Shown here one piece after another: positions 7,769-16,361 of a stretch of 64,000 nt of DNA. This DNA comes from Mesorhizobium muleiense (GTDB lineage: Bacteria; Pseudomonadota; Alphaproteobacteria; Rhizobiales; Rhizobiaceae): positions 62,001 through 126,000 of the forward strand of contig NZ_FNEE01000018.1 of assembly GCF_900099905.1 (NCBI RefSeq), written 5' to 3'. Positions within the stretch are counted from its first letter, which is position 1. Each line of letters begins with the position of its first letter. The notes under the pieces were generated by a model, which was given only the letters and a program-made list of their open reading frames with translations, was not told where the DNA came from and did not search any database. The translations under genes and the position numbers were made by a program.

Positions 7769-9043
7769 CATGGCGCGGCCGATGACACCGTTTTCAAGCA
7801 GAGCAGCGGCGGCACGCGCGCCGACCTGCAGCTCGGGCTCAAACGGTACGCGCGCCTTGGGATCCCGCATCAGCTCTACTGCTGACAGGATTCCAACGCC
7901 GCGAACTTCGCCGACAATGGGATGTCCCTCCAATTCGGCTTTCATGCGGGAAAGCCAATACGGCCCGACATCCTGGACATGCTCCAGGATCTTTCTTTCC
8001 TTAAGTACTTGAATGTTGGCAAGTGCGGCCGCCGCGCAAAGCGTATGCCCTGAATATGTCCAGCCATGGCCGAGAGGTCCATTCTTCTCGGTTCCTTCTT
8101 CCAGGACAGACCAGACGCGGTCGCCAATAATTGACCCGGAAATTGGGAGGTAGGCGGAACTAACGCCCTTGGCGATGGTGACGAAATCCGGGCGCATCCG
8201 ATAGAGGTGCGAGCCGAATTTCTCGCCGGTTCGCGCGAAGCCACAAACGACTTCATCGGCGATCAGCAGGATATCGTGCCTATCCAGCACCTCTTGAATA
8301 GCCGCCCAGTACCCCCTTGGGGGCGGAACGATGCCGCCAGTCCCAAGTGCCGGTTCTCCGATAAAGGCCGCAACAGTTTCCGGGCCCTCGGCAAGAACAA
8401 GGGCCTCGAGTTCGTCGGCGCAGCGTTTGGAAAAGGCTTCTTCGGTTTCGCCCTCATGCGCCTGCCGATAGTAATGTGGGGTCGTTGTGTGGCGTACCAG
8501 ATTCAAAGGCAGGTCGAAAAACTTATGAAAAAACGGAAGACCTGTCAGGCTTCCAGTGACCAGGCCGGAACCGTGATAACCGCGATGTCGCGAAATGATC
8601 TTCTTCTTTTCGGGACGCCCGAGAACGTTGTTATAATACCAGACGAGCTTGATATTGGTCTCGTTGGCGTCGGAACCGGAGAGGCCAAAATAAACTCTTT
8701 GCATGTTCTGCCCGAAATATTCCACCACGGCCTCCGCTAAGCGGGCAACGGGCTCCGTGCCTTGGCTGGCATAGACATGAGCGAACGGTAAGTCGTGCGC
8801 TTGCTTGGCAATGGCGTCAGCAATCTCCGTGCATCCATATCCCATGTTGACGCAATAGAGCCCACCGAAACCGTCGAGGCTCTTTCGGCCTTCAGTATCC
8901 CAGATGTAGACGCCTTCCGCTCCGGCCATGATCCGGTTTGGCGTCTCGCCGCGGCTGTGTTTTGCCAAGTGCGTGGAAGGATGAAAGACGAAGGTCCGAT
9001 CCTTTTCTTGGACTTGCTTGGTTCCCAGATTGGTCAGACTCAT
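7637..9043 (-). CDS. class III (omega-type) PLP aminotransferase
   Basis: 468 residues, normal for class III aminotransferases acting on omega-amino acids or GABA with pyruvate. Visible: LSGSDANETNIKL (cofactor phosphate region), SRHRGYHGSG, DEVVCGFARTG with Asp263, and the Schiff-base lysine Lys292 in FVTIAKGVSSAYLP. Probably converts an omega-amino acid (beta-alanine, GABA, taurine or similar) to a semialdehyde; the exact donor cannot be read from sequence. An Lrp regulator lies 158 bp upstream, and a semialdehyde-type dehydrogenase (11477-12910) further up the block is a natural partner. The last ~130 bp are duplicated at 6295-6420. Confidence 0.85.
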   Translation of the reverse strand: MSLTNLGTKQVQEKDRTFVFHPSTHLAKHSRGETPNRIMAGAEGVYIWDTEGRKSLDGFGGLYCVNMGYGCTEIADAIAKQAHDLPFAHVYASQGTEPVARLAEAVVEYFGQNMQRVYFGLSGSDANETNIKLVWYYNNVLGRPEKKKIISRHRGYHGSGLVTGSLTGLPFFHKFFDLPLNLVRHTTTPHYYRQAHEGETEEAFSKRCADELEALVLAEGPETVAAFIGEPALGTGGIVPPPRGYWAAIQEVLDRHDILLIADEVVCGFARTGEKFGSHLYRMRPDFVTIAKGVSSAYLPISGSIIGDRVWSVLEEGTEKNGPLGHGWTYSGHTLCAAAALANIQVLKERKILEHVQDVGPYWLSRMKAELEGHPIVGEVRGVGILSAVELMRDPKARVPFEPELQVGARAAAALLENGVIGRAMPHGDILGFAPPLIITRAEIDIIVDATAKSVDTTYRALKAEGAV

Positions 9044-9201
9044 TGTCGCTCTCCCGTTTATTGCCCGGCGGAGAACACTCAGTCCCCGCTCGTCTAGGGC
9101 TGACTATACCGGCGGACACACTCCACGTTCCACGGCAATGCACGTCCGCGGCCGATGAAATCACGGAAGTTGCGTCAATCTCCGTGGAAAACACGGACAA
9201 C

Positions 9202-9699
9202 TCAGCGTTGTCTTGGCGCGGACAAGGGAATGGGCGAATTGGATTTTACGGATTTCGTCACTATGAGGCTGTAATATTGATCGATCCCGAGTCCAACCTG
9301 TAGCAAACCCTCCATGAATTCCTGGTAGGCAGCCATAGAAGGAGCTGCAACGCGCATCAGGTAATCTACCCGGCCCCCGATCGCCCAGCAGTCCAAAATT
9401 TCGGAGATGCCTTGAATTGCCGTCTCAAAGTGTCTTTGGTCTTCGAGGCGGTGACGATCCAGCACGACCTCCACCATCACGAAAATCACGCCCCCGGTGA
9501 GGGATGGACTCAGCCGCGCGTAATAGCCTTCAACAATCCCTGTTGTTTCGAGTATGCGGAGCCGCTCCGAGCAAGCCGAGGCCGACAGATGGACGCGCTT
9601 CGCCAGTTCGCTCTTCGATATCCGACCGTCTGTCTGAAGCTCCGCGAGGATCCGAAGGTCCCAAGCGTCCAGGCGAACTGTGTTGAGTTTCGACTTCAT
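9202..9699 (-). CDS. Lrp/AsnC-family transcriptional regulator
   Basis: 165 residues. N-terminal HTH: LDAWDLRILAELQTDGRIS, then LAKRVHLSASACSERLRILE. The C-terminal RAM ligand-binding half includes VEVVLDRHRLEDQRHFE and ILDCWAIGGRVDYLMRV, with the GxxDY signature as GGRVDY. Members sense amino acids and usually regulate an adjacent amino-acid gene; here the aminotransferase gene follows on the same strand after 158 bp, the likely target. Normal length and intact. Confidence 0.9.
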   Translation of the reverse strand: MKSKLNTVRLDAWDLRILAELQTDGRISKSELAKRVHLSASACSERLRILETTGIVEGYYARLSPSLTGGVIFVMVEVVLDRHRLEDQRHFETAIQGISEILDCWAIGGRVDYLMRVAAPSMAAYQEFMEGLLQVGLGIDQYYSLIVTKSVKSNSPIPLSAPRQR

Positions 9700-9925
9700 G
9701 GGATTGCCGGGCTGAGTATGGCTTTACGTTTAGTCTGCCTAGGGTCTGCCGCCAATTGCATCCATGGTCCGGTCGTGCCAGCCCAGCGTTGCCTTCGTCG
9801 CAGGCGATGCTGGTGTAGGCATAAGCCCATGCGCACAGCTTGCCCGATACAAAGACAAAGCTTCTCACTGCCTTTTGATAGTCTACGCGTAGCCGACACA
9901 GGACTAATTGGCCTAACGGGAATAA

Positions 9926-11470
9926 TCAAACGCCGATGTTGCGGGCGATCGTATCGGCGGCCATGCGCTTACGCCACTCGATTGGCCCGGAATTATGAAT
10001 AGAGTTTCCTTCAACATCGACAGCCATGATGACTGGCATGTCCTGCACCTCGAATTCATAGATGGCTTCCATGCCCAGGTCTTCAAAGGCCACGATCCGC
10101 GCCGTCTTGATCGATTTTGAAATCAGGTACGCAGCACCACCCACTGCGATGAGATAGGGCGTTCTGTATCTCACAATTGACTCGATGGCCGCCGGGCCCC
10201 TCTCGGCCTTGCCGACCATCGCATATGTCCCCGTCTCGGCGAGCATCTTTTCAGTAAAACTGTCCATTCGGCTCGAGGTTGTTGGGCCAGCCGGCCCGAC
10301 AACCTCATCCCTCACCGCGCGGACGGGTCCGACGTAGTAGATCACGCGACCCCGCAGATCTACAGGAAGCTGCTCGCCGGCATCGATCAAATCGACCATT
10401 CGCTTGTGGGCGGTGTCCCGGCCGGTCAGCATCTTTCCGGACAGAAGAAGGGTTTCCCCGCAACGCCATGATGCCGTCTCTTCTTTTGTGAGCGCATCGA
10501 GGTTGACCCGCCTGACCTCAGCAGTGTGCAATTCTTCATTTCCGATCTGTGGCCATTCAGAAAGGTCAGGCGGCTGGAGCTGGACCGGCCCTGTGCCGTC
10601 CAATGTAAACGTCAGGTGCCGGTTGGCGGCGCATTGTGGAATGAGCGCGACTGGCTTCGACGCGGCGTGCGTAGGATAAGTTGCAACCTTGACGTCCACG
10701 ACTGTTGTCAGGCCACCCAGGCCCTGAGCGCCGATGCCAAGCCCATTAATTCGCTCATAAAGCTCAATCCGTAGTGCCTCCTCTGGGCTTGCCGGCCCCC
10801 TGGCGGTCAGTTCCGACATGTCGATGGGTTCGTTCATGGCCTCCTTTGCGAGCAGCATAGCTTTTTCAGCGCTGCCTCCGATGCCGACCGAGATAAGGCC
10901 GGGTGGGCACCATCCGCTGCCAAGGGTCGAAACGGTGTCAACCACCCAGTCGGCAACGGACGCGCTGGGGTTAAGGGTGGTGAAACGCGCCTTGTTTTCG
11001 GACCCGCCCCCTTTGGCTGCGATGGTGATTTCAATCTGGCTACCAGGCACGAGGTCCACGTGGACGACTGCCGGCGTGTTGTCACGAGTGTTCACCCGTC
11101 GGCCAAGCGGATCCGAGACGATCGATGGTCGGAGGGGATTGTCCGGGTCGAGATATGCTTGGCGAACGCCCCTATTCACGAGGTCGGCGAAACTCGCCGC
11201 TGATTTAATGCGGACCCCCATGCCGACCTTTGCAAAGACCACCACAAGACCGGTGTCCTGGCAGATCGGGCGCCGTCCGAAGCCCGCCATGCGCGAGTTC
11301 AGCAAAATCTGCCCGATAGCATTCTTCGCCGACGGGCTCTGTTCGCGCGCATATGCCTGCGAAAGAGACCGGACATAATCTGGAGGATGGTAGTATGAGA
11401 TATACTGAAGAGCGTCTGCAACGCTCCTTGTGATGTCCTTGCCAGCGATGATCCGCGATCTATTTCCCAC
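9926..11470 (-). CDS. class I fumarate hydratase / possible mesaconase
   Basis: 514 residues, the fused alpha+beta form of [4Fe-4S] class I fumarases. Cluster ligands fit Cys70 (ICQDTG), Cys188 (SGWCPPG) and Cys280 (IPQCAANRH). The beta-type C-terminal domain includes YVGPVRAVRDEVVGPAGPTT and ends DTIARNIGV. GTG start at 11470, only six bases after the stop of the upstream dehydrogenase gene, hence one operon. Housekeeping role would be fumarate to malate; class I fumarases are also known to hydrate mesaconate to citramalate, and the methylaspartate ammonia-lyase, CoA-transferase and CitE-like lyase in the same block make mesaconate an attractive substrate (inference). An L(+)-tartrate dehydratase activity cannot be excluded. 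Confidence 0.85.
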   Translation of the reverse strand: MGNRSRIIAGKDITRSVADALQYISYYHPPDYVRSLSQAYAREQSPSAKNAIGQILLNSRMAGFGRRPICQDTGLVVVFAKVGMGVRIKSAASFADLVNRGVRQAYLDPDNPLRPSIVSDPLGRRVNTRDNTPAVVHVDLVPGSQIEITIAAKGGGSENKARFTTLNPSASVADWVVDTVSTLGSGWCPPGLISVGIGGSAEKAMLLAKEAMNEPIDMSELTARGPASPEEALRIELYERINGLGIGAQGLGGLTTVVDVKVATYPTHAASKPVALIPQCAANRHLTFTLDGTGPVQLQPPDLSEWPQIGNEELHTAEVRRVNLDALTKEETASWRCGETLLLSGKMLTGRDTAHKRMVDLIDAGEQLPVDLRGRVIYYVGPVRAVRDEVVGPAGPTTSSRMDSFTEKMLAETGTYAMVGKAERGPAAIESIVRYRTPYLIAVGGAAYLISKSIKTARIVAFEDLGMEAIYEFEVQDMPVIMAVDVEGNSIHNSGPIEWRKRMAADTIARNIGV

Positions 11471-11476
11471 CGGATC

Positions 11477-12910
11477 TCATCCAAATGAGCCGAGGCCATT
11501 AACCATTTTCAGGCTTTGGAAGCTCCGCACCCCTTGGTCACCCCCTTCGTATCCATAGCCGCTCTGTTTAATGCCTCCATACGGCGCATCTGCCGAAACC
11601 CCCTTCAGGTAATTCACACTGACAGCGCCCGCCGAAAGACCATCGATCAGCGCCCGTTTCGCATTAGCGGCGTCGGTGAAGAAGTAGGCGGCCAAGCCAT
11701 ATTCAGTGGCGTTGGCTTCTTCGATCGCCTCCTCAATCGTGTCGAACGGCGCCACGGTGAGGATCGGTCCGAACGGCTCGTCATGAAGCACTTTGGCATC
11801 TTTTGGCACCCCTGTCAGGATGGTTGGCGGCCAGTAAAAACCGGGCTGGTCGAGGCGGGTGCCACCAGTCTCGATGCGGGCGCCGCGATCGACCGCATCC
11901 TGGATCAGACGCTGCATGGCTTCAATTCGCCGCGCGTTCGCCATGGGGCCCATCTCGGTCGCCGGGTCGTCCGGTGGACCGATCTTGATTTTACGAGCGG
12001 CTTCCGTCATTCGGGATAGGAATTCCTGATAGAGAGTCCGCGCGACCAGAATTCTGCTCGGCGCGTTGCAGCTCTGGCCCGCGCACTCGAACTTGTATTC
12101 CGATATCGCGGGGACCGCCTGCGCGAGGTCCGCATCCGCGCACACAACGACAGGGGAGTGTCCACCCAGTTCAAGGACGCAGCGCTGCAAATTATTCGCG
12201 GCGAGCGTGGCCAGCTGTTTTCCAACTGCCGTGCTGCCCGTGAAGGTCAAGACCTTCACGATTGAGGAACTGAGGAGATGGCGCGAAATATGCACCGGTA
12301 CACCGAAGACGAGATTGACCACCCCGTCCGGGACACCCGCATGGCGCAAGGCTTCTACGATATGAACGGCGGCGCTCGGCGTCTCTTCCGCACCTTTAAG
12401 AATGACCGGACAGCCTGCTGCCAGCGCAGGGGCGAGCTTGCGGGCGATGAGAACGGCGGGATAGTTCCAAGGCGTGAAGGCAGCAACGACACCGAGGGGC
12501 TCCGGGACGATCATCCTGTTAGGGCCCAACGGAATCGGGGCCGACAGCTTTTCGGCGTGGGTGCCGTTCCACTTCAGCGTTTCGACAGCGCGCGCGTACT
12601 CACCTGTGGCCTCGGCAATCGTCTTTCCCTGTTCAACCGACAAATCGTTCGCCGCGTCGACTGCCTTTGTGGCAAGAATCCTGGCGGCTGCTACAAGGAT
12701 CTCGCCGCGCTCTTTTACAGGCCGTGAGGACCAAGCCTTGCGGCTGCGCTCTGCCGAAGCGAGGGCCTCGCCCAGATCCGACACCGTCGCCGAGGCCACC
12801 GAGCCAAATACCTTCTCCGTCGCCGGGTTAATCACGGGCAACGTGGCTCTGTTACTAGCGGCTCGCCATTTACCGTTGATAAAGAGCTCGTAGCTCGTGG
12901 CGTGGGACAT
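11477..12910 (-). CDS. NAD(P)-dependent succinate-semialdehyde dehydrogenase family protein
   Basis: 477 residues from ATG 12910, preceded by GCGGAGC; an upstream in-frame ATG at 12997 would add 29 residues without family similarity. Aldehyde dehydrogenase marks: FTPWNYPAVLIARKLAPALA (substrate/NAD channel), FTGSTAVGKQL (Rossmann Gly motif), catalytic Glu in VLELGGHSPVVV, nucleophile Cys in ECAGQSCNAPSR, and EPFGPILTV. Best fit is the GabD-like subfamily oxidising succinate semialdehyde or related semialdehydes. Operon with the fumarase-like gene (6 bp apart); together with the aminotransferase it could complete a GABA-type shunt. Confidence 0.85.
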   Translation of the reverse strand: MSHATSYELFINGKWRAASNRATLPVINPATEKVFGSVASATVSDLGEALASAERSRKAWSSRPVKERGEILVAAARILATKAVDAANDLSVEQGKTIAEATGEYARAVETLKWNGTHAEKLSAPIPLGPNRMIVPEPLGVVAAFTPWNYPAVLIARKLAPALAAGCPVILKGAEETPSAAVHIVEALRHAGVPDGVVNLVFGVPVHISRHLLSSSIVKVLTFTGSTAVGKQLATLAANNLQRCVLELGGHSPVVVCADADLAQAVPAISEYKFECAGQSCNAPSRILVARTLYQEFLSRMTEAARKIKIGPPDDPATEMGPMANARRIEAMQRLIQDAVDRGARIETGGTRLDQPGFYWPPTILTGVPKDAKVLHDEPFGPILTVAPFDTIEEAIEEANATEYGLAAYFFTDAANAKRALIDGLSAGAVSVNYLKGVSADAPYGGIKQSGYGYEGGDQGVRSFQSLKMVNGLGSFG

Positions 12911-13111
12911 AGCGTGCTCCGCTTGACTGAATTCAGTGCGATACCAGCCGACATCCGGACCATGAGCTCGCTTCTGCAGTTTCATCGCGATGGTCACGCC
13001 CGGTCAAATATGGAATGTCGACCAAAACCATCTCGAAGACAGATTGATAGAGCTCAGGCAACCGCGAACGAGCGCGGCGATAGCACTGGAAGAGCTTGGT
13101 TCAAGAATGGC

Positions 13112-14038
13112 CTAAGCCAGGTCGGGAGCCGTGGCTGACCAGTGCCCGCCCTCGATCAATGTCCTGACGACCTTGGGGATCAGGTTGCGGACGGCAGAGA
13201 CGGCTGGAGAGCGCTCATCTTTCGGGTTAACGGCAAGGACAACGGATCGGGTGATCACCGGATCAACGATCTTCACCGTCCGGACGCGGCCTTGAGACGC
13301 CTCTTTCTGAATGGCCGACGGCGTGAGGACAGAATAGGCCTTTCCTTCCATGACCATATTGATGATCGTAGAAAGGGAGTCGACTTCGAATCTTACGTCG
13401 AGCACACAACCGTGTTGCGCAACGACATCAGCCACCGAACGCCTGACATTGTTATTGCGCATCGGAACCGCCAGGGGAAACGCGTGCAGATCGACGAGCG
13501 GGATCGAATTTTCGAAAGGCGGTTCACCCGGCGGTACCACCAGGTAAAACTCTTCGCGGGCCAGCACCGTCATTTGCCCCACGCTCTCGGCAGTCCGATA
13601 CAATACTGCCAGATGGAAGCGGCCAGCAGCCATCCACTCCTCCAGCGGTCCCGTCATTCCCTCGATCATCTTAAGCGAGATCCTCGGCAGTTCACTTCTT
13701 ACCGATTCGAGCAGGGGACCACTAAGCACGCGTGCGGCGCCGGACGGGATGCCAATGGTCACTTCTCCGGAAGGAGCAGCCACCGAGTTGGTCAGTTCCG
13801 CTTCAGTGAGCTGAATTTCCCTTAGAATAATCCGGGCGCGCTCAAGCAGCCTGTGTCCGGACGCGGTGACGCTGACACCCGTCCTATCGCGAACGAGCAG
13901 CTGGGTTCCGAACCCTTCCTCCAGTTGACGTACATGCAGGCTTAAGGCGCTTTGAGCAACGTGAAGGAGCGCAGCGGCCTTCGTAAAACTGCCGGCCTCC
14001 ACGACGCCGACGAAGTATTTTAACTGCCTGATATCCAC
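13112..14038 (-). CDS. LysR-family transcriptional regulator
   Basis: 308 residues, standard length. Winged HTH at the N-terminus: MDIRQLKYFVGVVEAGSFTK, then AALLHVAQSALSLHVRQLEE and LLVRDRTGVSVTASGHRLL. The periplasmic-binding-like effector domain follows (GEVTIGIPSGAARVL, GRFHLAVLY). The Nac/Cbl-like look suggests a role in nitrogen or organic-acid control, but the inducer is unknown. It lies between the CoA-lyase gene and the dehydrogenase-fumarase pair on the same strand, so it could control either side. Confidence 0.88.
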   Translation of the reverse strand: MDIRQLKYFVGVVEAGSFTKAAALLHVAQSALSLHVRQLEEGFGTQLLVRDRTGVSVTASGHRLLERARIILREIQLTEAELTNSVAAPSGEVTIGIPSGAARVLSGPLLESVRSELPRISLKMIEGMTGPLEEWMAAGRFHLAVLYRTAESVGQMTVLAREEFYLVVPPGEPPFENSIPLVDLHAFPLAVPMRNNNVRRSVADVVAQHGCVLDVRFEVDSLSTIINMVMEGKAYSVLTPSAIQKEASQGRVRTVKIVDPVITRSVVLAVNPKDERSPAVSAVRNLIPKVVRTLIEGGHWSATAPDLA

Positions 14039-14161
14039 GGTTTAAACCAACTGAGGCACTTTCGCAGTCCCATCCTATTATCTCGAAACTAGATAGCCGG
14101 CAAGTAATACTTGCCTACCCCACGCCGGGAAAGATGCGCGGTCTCATTGATCGGAGGTAGC

Positions 14162-15064
14162 TCAGTTCCTGCCCGCGAGAGCCAGAGTGTCGTGGGCGCG
14201 CCGAACCACCGGCGGATCAACCATCTTACCGTTCAACGGGAATGCAGACAGCCCGCGGGCGGCCGCATCGTTCTCTGCAGCGATGACATCACGGGCCCAC
14301 TTGATTTCCTGTGCGCTCGGGGAGAAGGCCTCATTGAATATGGCGACCTGTGTCGGATGGATCGCCAAAGCTCCGGCAAAGCCAAGCCGCCGCGCATGCG
14401 CCGCGGTCTCACGAAGTTTATCAGTGTCTGTAACCTCGCCGATGCTTCCAACAAAGCCCAGAGGGAGCAATCCGGCCGCACGGGCGGCAAACAGAACGGA
14501 AAGGTTCGGCGTCAAAAGGAGGTCGAACTCCGGCGTGCCTCCAACAGCGGCACTGAAGTCTTCAGGACCGAGCGCCATTGCAAGCATCCTGGGATGAGCC
14601 GAGGCTATGGCCGCGAGCCTTTGCAGTGCTGCGGGCGTCTCGATTTGGGCAAGGAAACGGATGCGTCCTTGGACAAGATCTCTTTCTCTTTCAAGTTCCA
14701 ATACGGCATTCGCGATCTCTAATACCGACTCCGCCGAATCCGTCTTCGGAAGGACAAGCGCATCAACACCTGCCACCACAGCTGCATCGAGATCCGCCAC
14801 CAACGCCCGCAAGCCACGATTCACGCGGACCAAAACAGATGCGCCCTTGCGCCCCACCTTTGCCACCGATTCAGGGAGCTGCCGCCGTGACTCAGCCTTT
14901 TGATCCTGGGGAACGGAGTCCTCGAGGTCGAGTATGACGCCGTCCGCCCCGCGCTCGTGAGCCGCCTCCACGAATCGGGGAACGTGAGCGGGAACGAAGA
15001 GCAGGGATCTCCAGCGAGGCACAAACGTCGCGCTTTCAACGGCCGGAACGGTGTCCTTGATCAC
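14162..15064 (-). CDS. CitE/HpcH-type CoA-ester lyase
   Basis: 300 residues, TIM-barrel citrate-lyase-beta-like family. Motifs: RSLLFVPAHVPRFVEAA, GVILDLEDSVP (metal/CoA site), LVLPKTDSAESV, FLAQIETPAALQRL (catalytic Glu), LGPEDFSAAVGG (Asp metal ligand) and GALAIHPTQVAIFNEAF. Stand-alone members cleave malyl-, methylmalyl- or citramalyl-CoA. With a family III CoA-transferase just upstream and mesaconate chemistry in the block, citramalyl-CoA to acetyl-CoA plus pyruvate is the preferred, unproved, reaction. 130 bp after the CoA-transferase stop, same strand. Confidence 0.85.
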   Translation of the reverse strand: MIKDTVPAVESATFVPRWRSLLFVPAHVPRFVEAAHERGADGVILDLEDSVPQDQKAESRRQLPESVAKVGRKGASVLVRVNRGLRALVADLDAAVVAGVDALVLPKTDSAESVLEIANAVLELERERDLVQGRIRFLAQIETPAALQRLAAIASAHPRMLAMALGPEDFSAAVGGTPEFDLLLTPNLSVLFAARAAGLLPLGFVGSIGEVTDTDKLRETAAHARRLGFAGALAIHPTQVAIFNEAFSPSAQEIKWARDVIAAENDAAARGLSAFPLNGKMVDPPVVRRAHDTLALAGRN

Positions 15065-15194
15065 GGAGTGCCTCTGCGGCCGATTTTAGCGAGGGCGGTA
15101 GCAGCCAGTTTGCCGAGTGCCCGCACTGGATGGCAAGTAACCGTCACGCTTTTTGCAAATCGCGAGCGCGTCCACCTCCCGACACGATGCGCGC

Positions 15195-16346
15195 TCATGC
15201 TGACGCGGCCCTATCGCCCAAACGCCTCAGAGCCTCTTCCCGGACGGTCTGCGTATGAGCGCCGAGAGCCGGAACCGGGCGCAGCGAGGGACGCTCCGCG
15301 TTGAAGATCGCCGCCGGCGCTATCGTCTCTACAGTTCCTTCGGGTGTGCTAACGGCTACCCTGCGAACGTGGGGATGCCTAGAAACATCAGCCACCTCGT
15401 TCAGTCGGCCATATGCCAGACCGGCTGCCTCAAGCTCCTGCATTGCTTCGTGACAGGACAGTTCGGAAAAGCGCAGCGCGATGATCTCGTCAAGTTGCAC
15501 CCGATTACCGAGGCGCTCCATGTTGTCGGAAAAACCAGGTGCGCGTGTCAGCTCGGTTCGCCTAAGGAACTTCTCGCAAAAATTTACCCATTCGCGGTCA
15601 TTTTGCACCGAAAACACAACCTCCTTGCCGTCGGCGCAACAATACGCGCCATATGGCGCCAGCGACGGGTGTTTCACGCCGGCGCGCACCGTCTGATACC
15701 CGCTGTAGTCGTTTTGCAGAACCGGCACGTTCATCCAATCGGCTAGAGCATCGAACAGTGACACCTGGATGCTGGTCCCTTCGCCGGTGACTTCGCGGTG
15801 ATACAGCGCCTGAAGAATGGCGCTATGCGCGGTCATGCCCGCCGAGATGTCGCAAACCGACACCCCCACACGCGCGGGTCCTTGTTGGTTGCCGGTGATC
15901 GCGCACAGACCTGTTTCAGCCTGAACGATCAGGTCATATGCCTTCAAATGGGAATACGGACCTGTCTCCCCGAAACCAGAGATGTCGCAGGTGATCAGCC
16001 GAGGAAACCGCTTGCGGAGATCCGTAGACCCGAACCCTAATCTTTCTATGCTGCCCGGTTTCAGATTCTGGATGAAGACGTCAGCACTGGCAATAAGCGT
16101 GTCCAGCACGGCGCGGTCAGCCTCCGATCTCAGGTCCAGACACACCGACTCCTTGCCCCGGTTGAGCCAAACGAAGTAAGCGCTCTGTCCCCGCACCAAC
16201 TTGTCGTAGTTTCGGGCAAAATCCCCTTCCGGCCTCTCAATCTTAATGACACGTGCCCCAGCATCCGCAAGCCGTGACGAGGCGTAAGGCGCCGCCACCG
16301 CCTGCTCTACGGCTACGACCGTAATCCCCTCAAGAGAGTTCTGCAT
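15195..16346 (-). CDS. family III CoA-transferase (CaiB/BaiF)
   Basis: 383 residues, full length. N-terminal LEGITVVAVEQAVAAPYASS, VIKIERPEGDFAR and LNRGKESVCLDLRS are typical; the catalytic aspartate is Asp138 in AYDLIVQAETGL; the C-terminal region has MNVPVLQ and AYGRLNEVADVSRHPHV. These enzymes move CoA between carboxylates, for instance succinyl-CoA to citramalate or mesaconate. Starts 15 bp after the methylaspartate ammonia-lyase stop, so the two genes are surely co-transcribed and the acceptor is probably mesaconate or a derivative (inference from context). Confidence 0.87.
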   Translation of the reverse strand: MQNSLEGITVVAVEQAVAAPYASSRLADAGARVIKIERPEGDFARNYDKLVRGQSAYFVWLNRGKESVCLDLRSEADRAVLDTLIASADVFIQNLKPGSIERLGFGSTDLRKRFPRLITCDISGFGETGPYSHLKAYDLIVQAETGLCAITGNQQGPARVGVSVCDISAGMTAHSAILQALYHREVTGEGTSIQVSLFDALADWMNVPVLQNDYSGYQTVRAGVKHPSLAPYGAYCCADGKEVVFSVQNDREWVNFCEKFLRRTELTRAPGFSDNMERLGNRVQLDEIIALRFSELSCHEAMQELEAAGLAYGRLNEVADVSRHPHVRRVAVSTPEGTVETIAPAAIFNAERPSLRPVPALGAHTQTVREEALRRLGDRAASA

Positions 16347-16361
16347 GCGACACCGTGCTTT

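Noticed and set aside
9760..9780. Possible minus-strand sigma-54 element (GTGCCA on the plus strand)
   Set aside because: The required GCAA at the correct spacing is absent.
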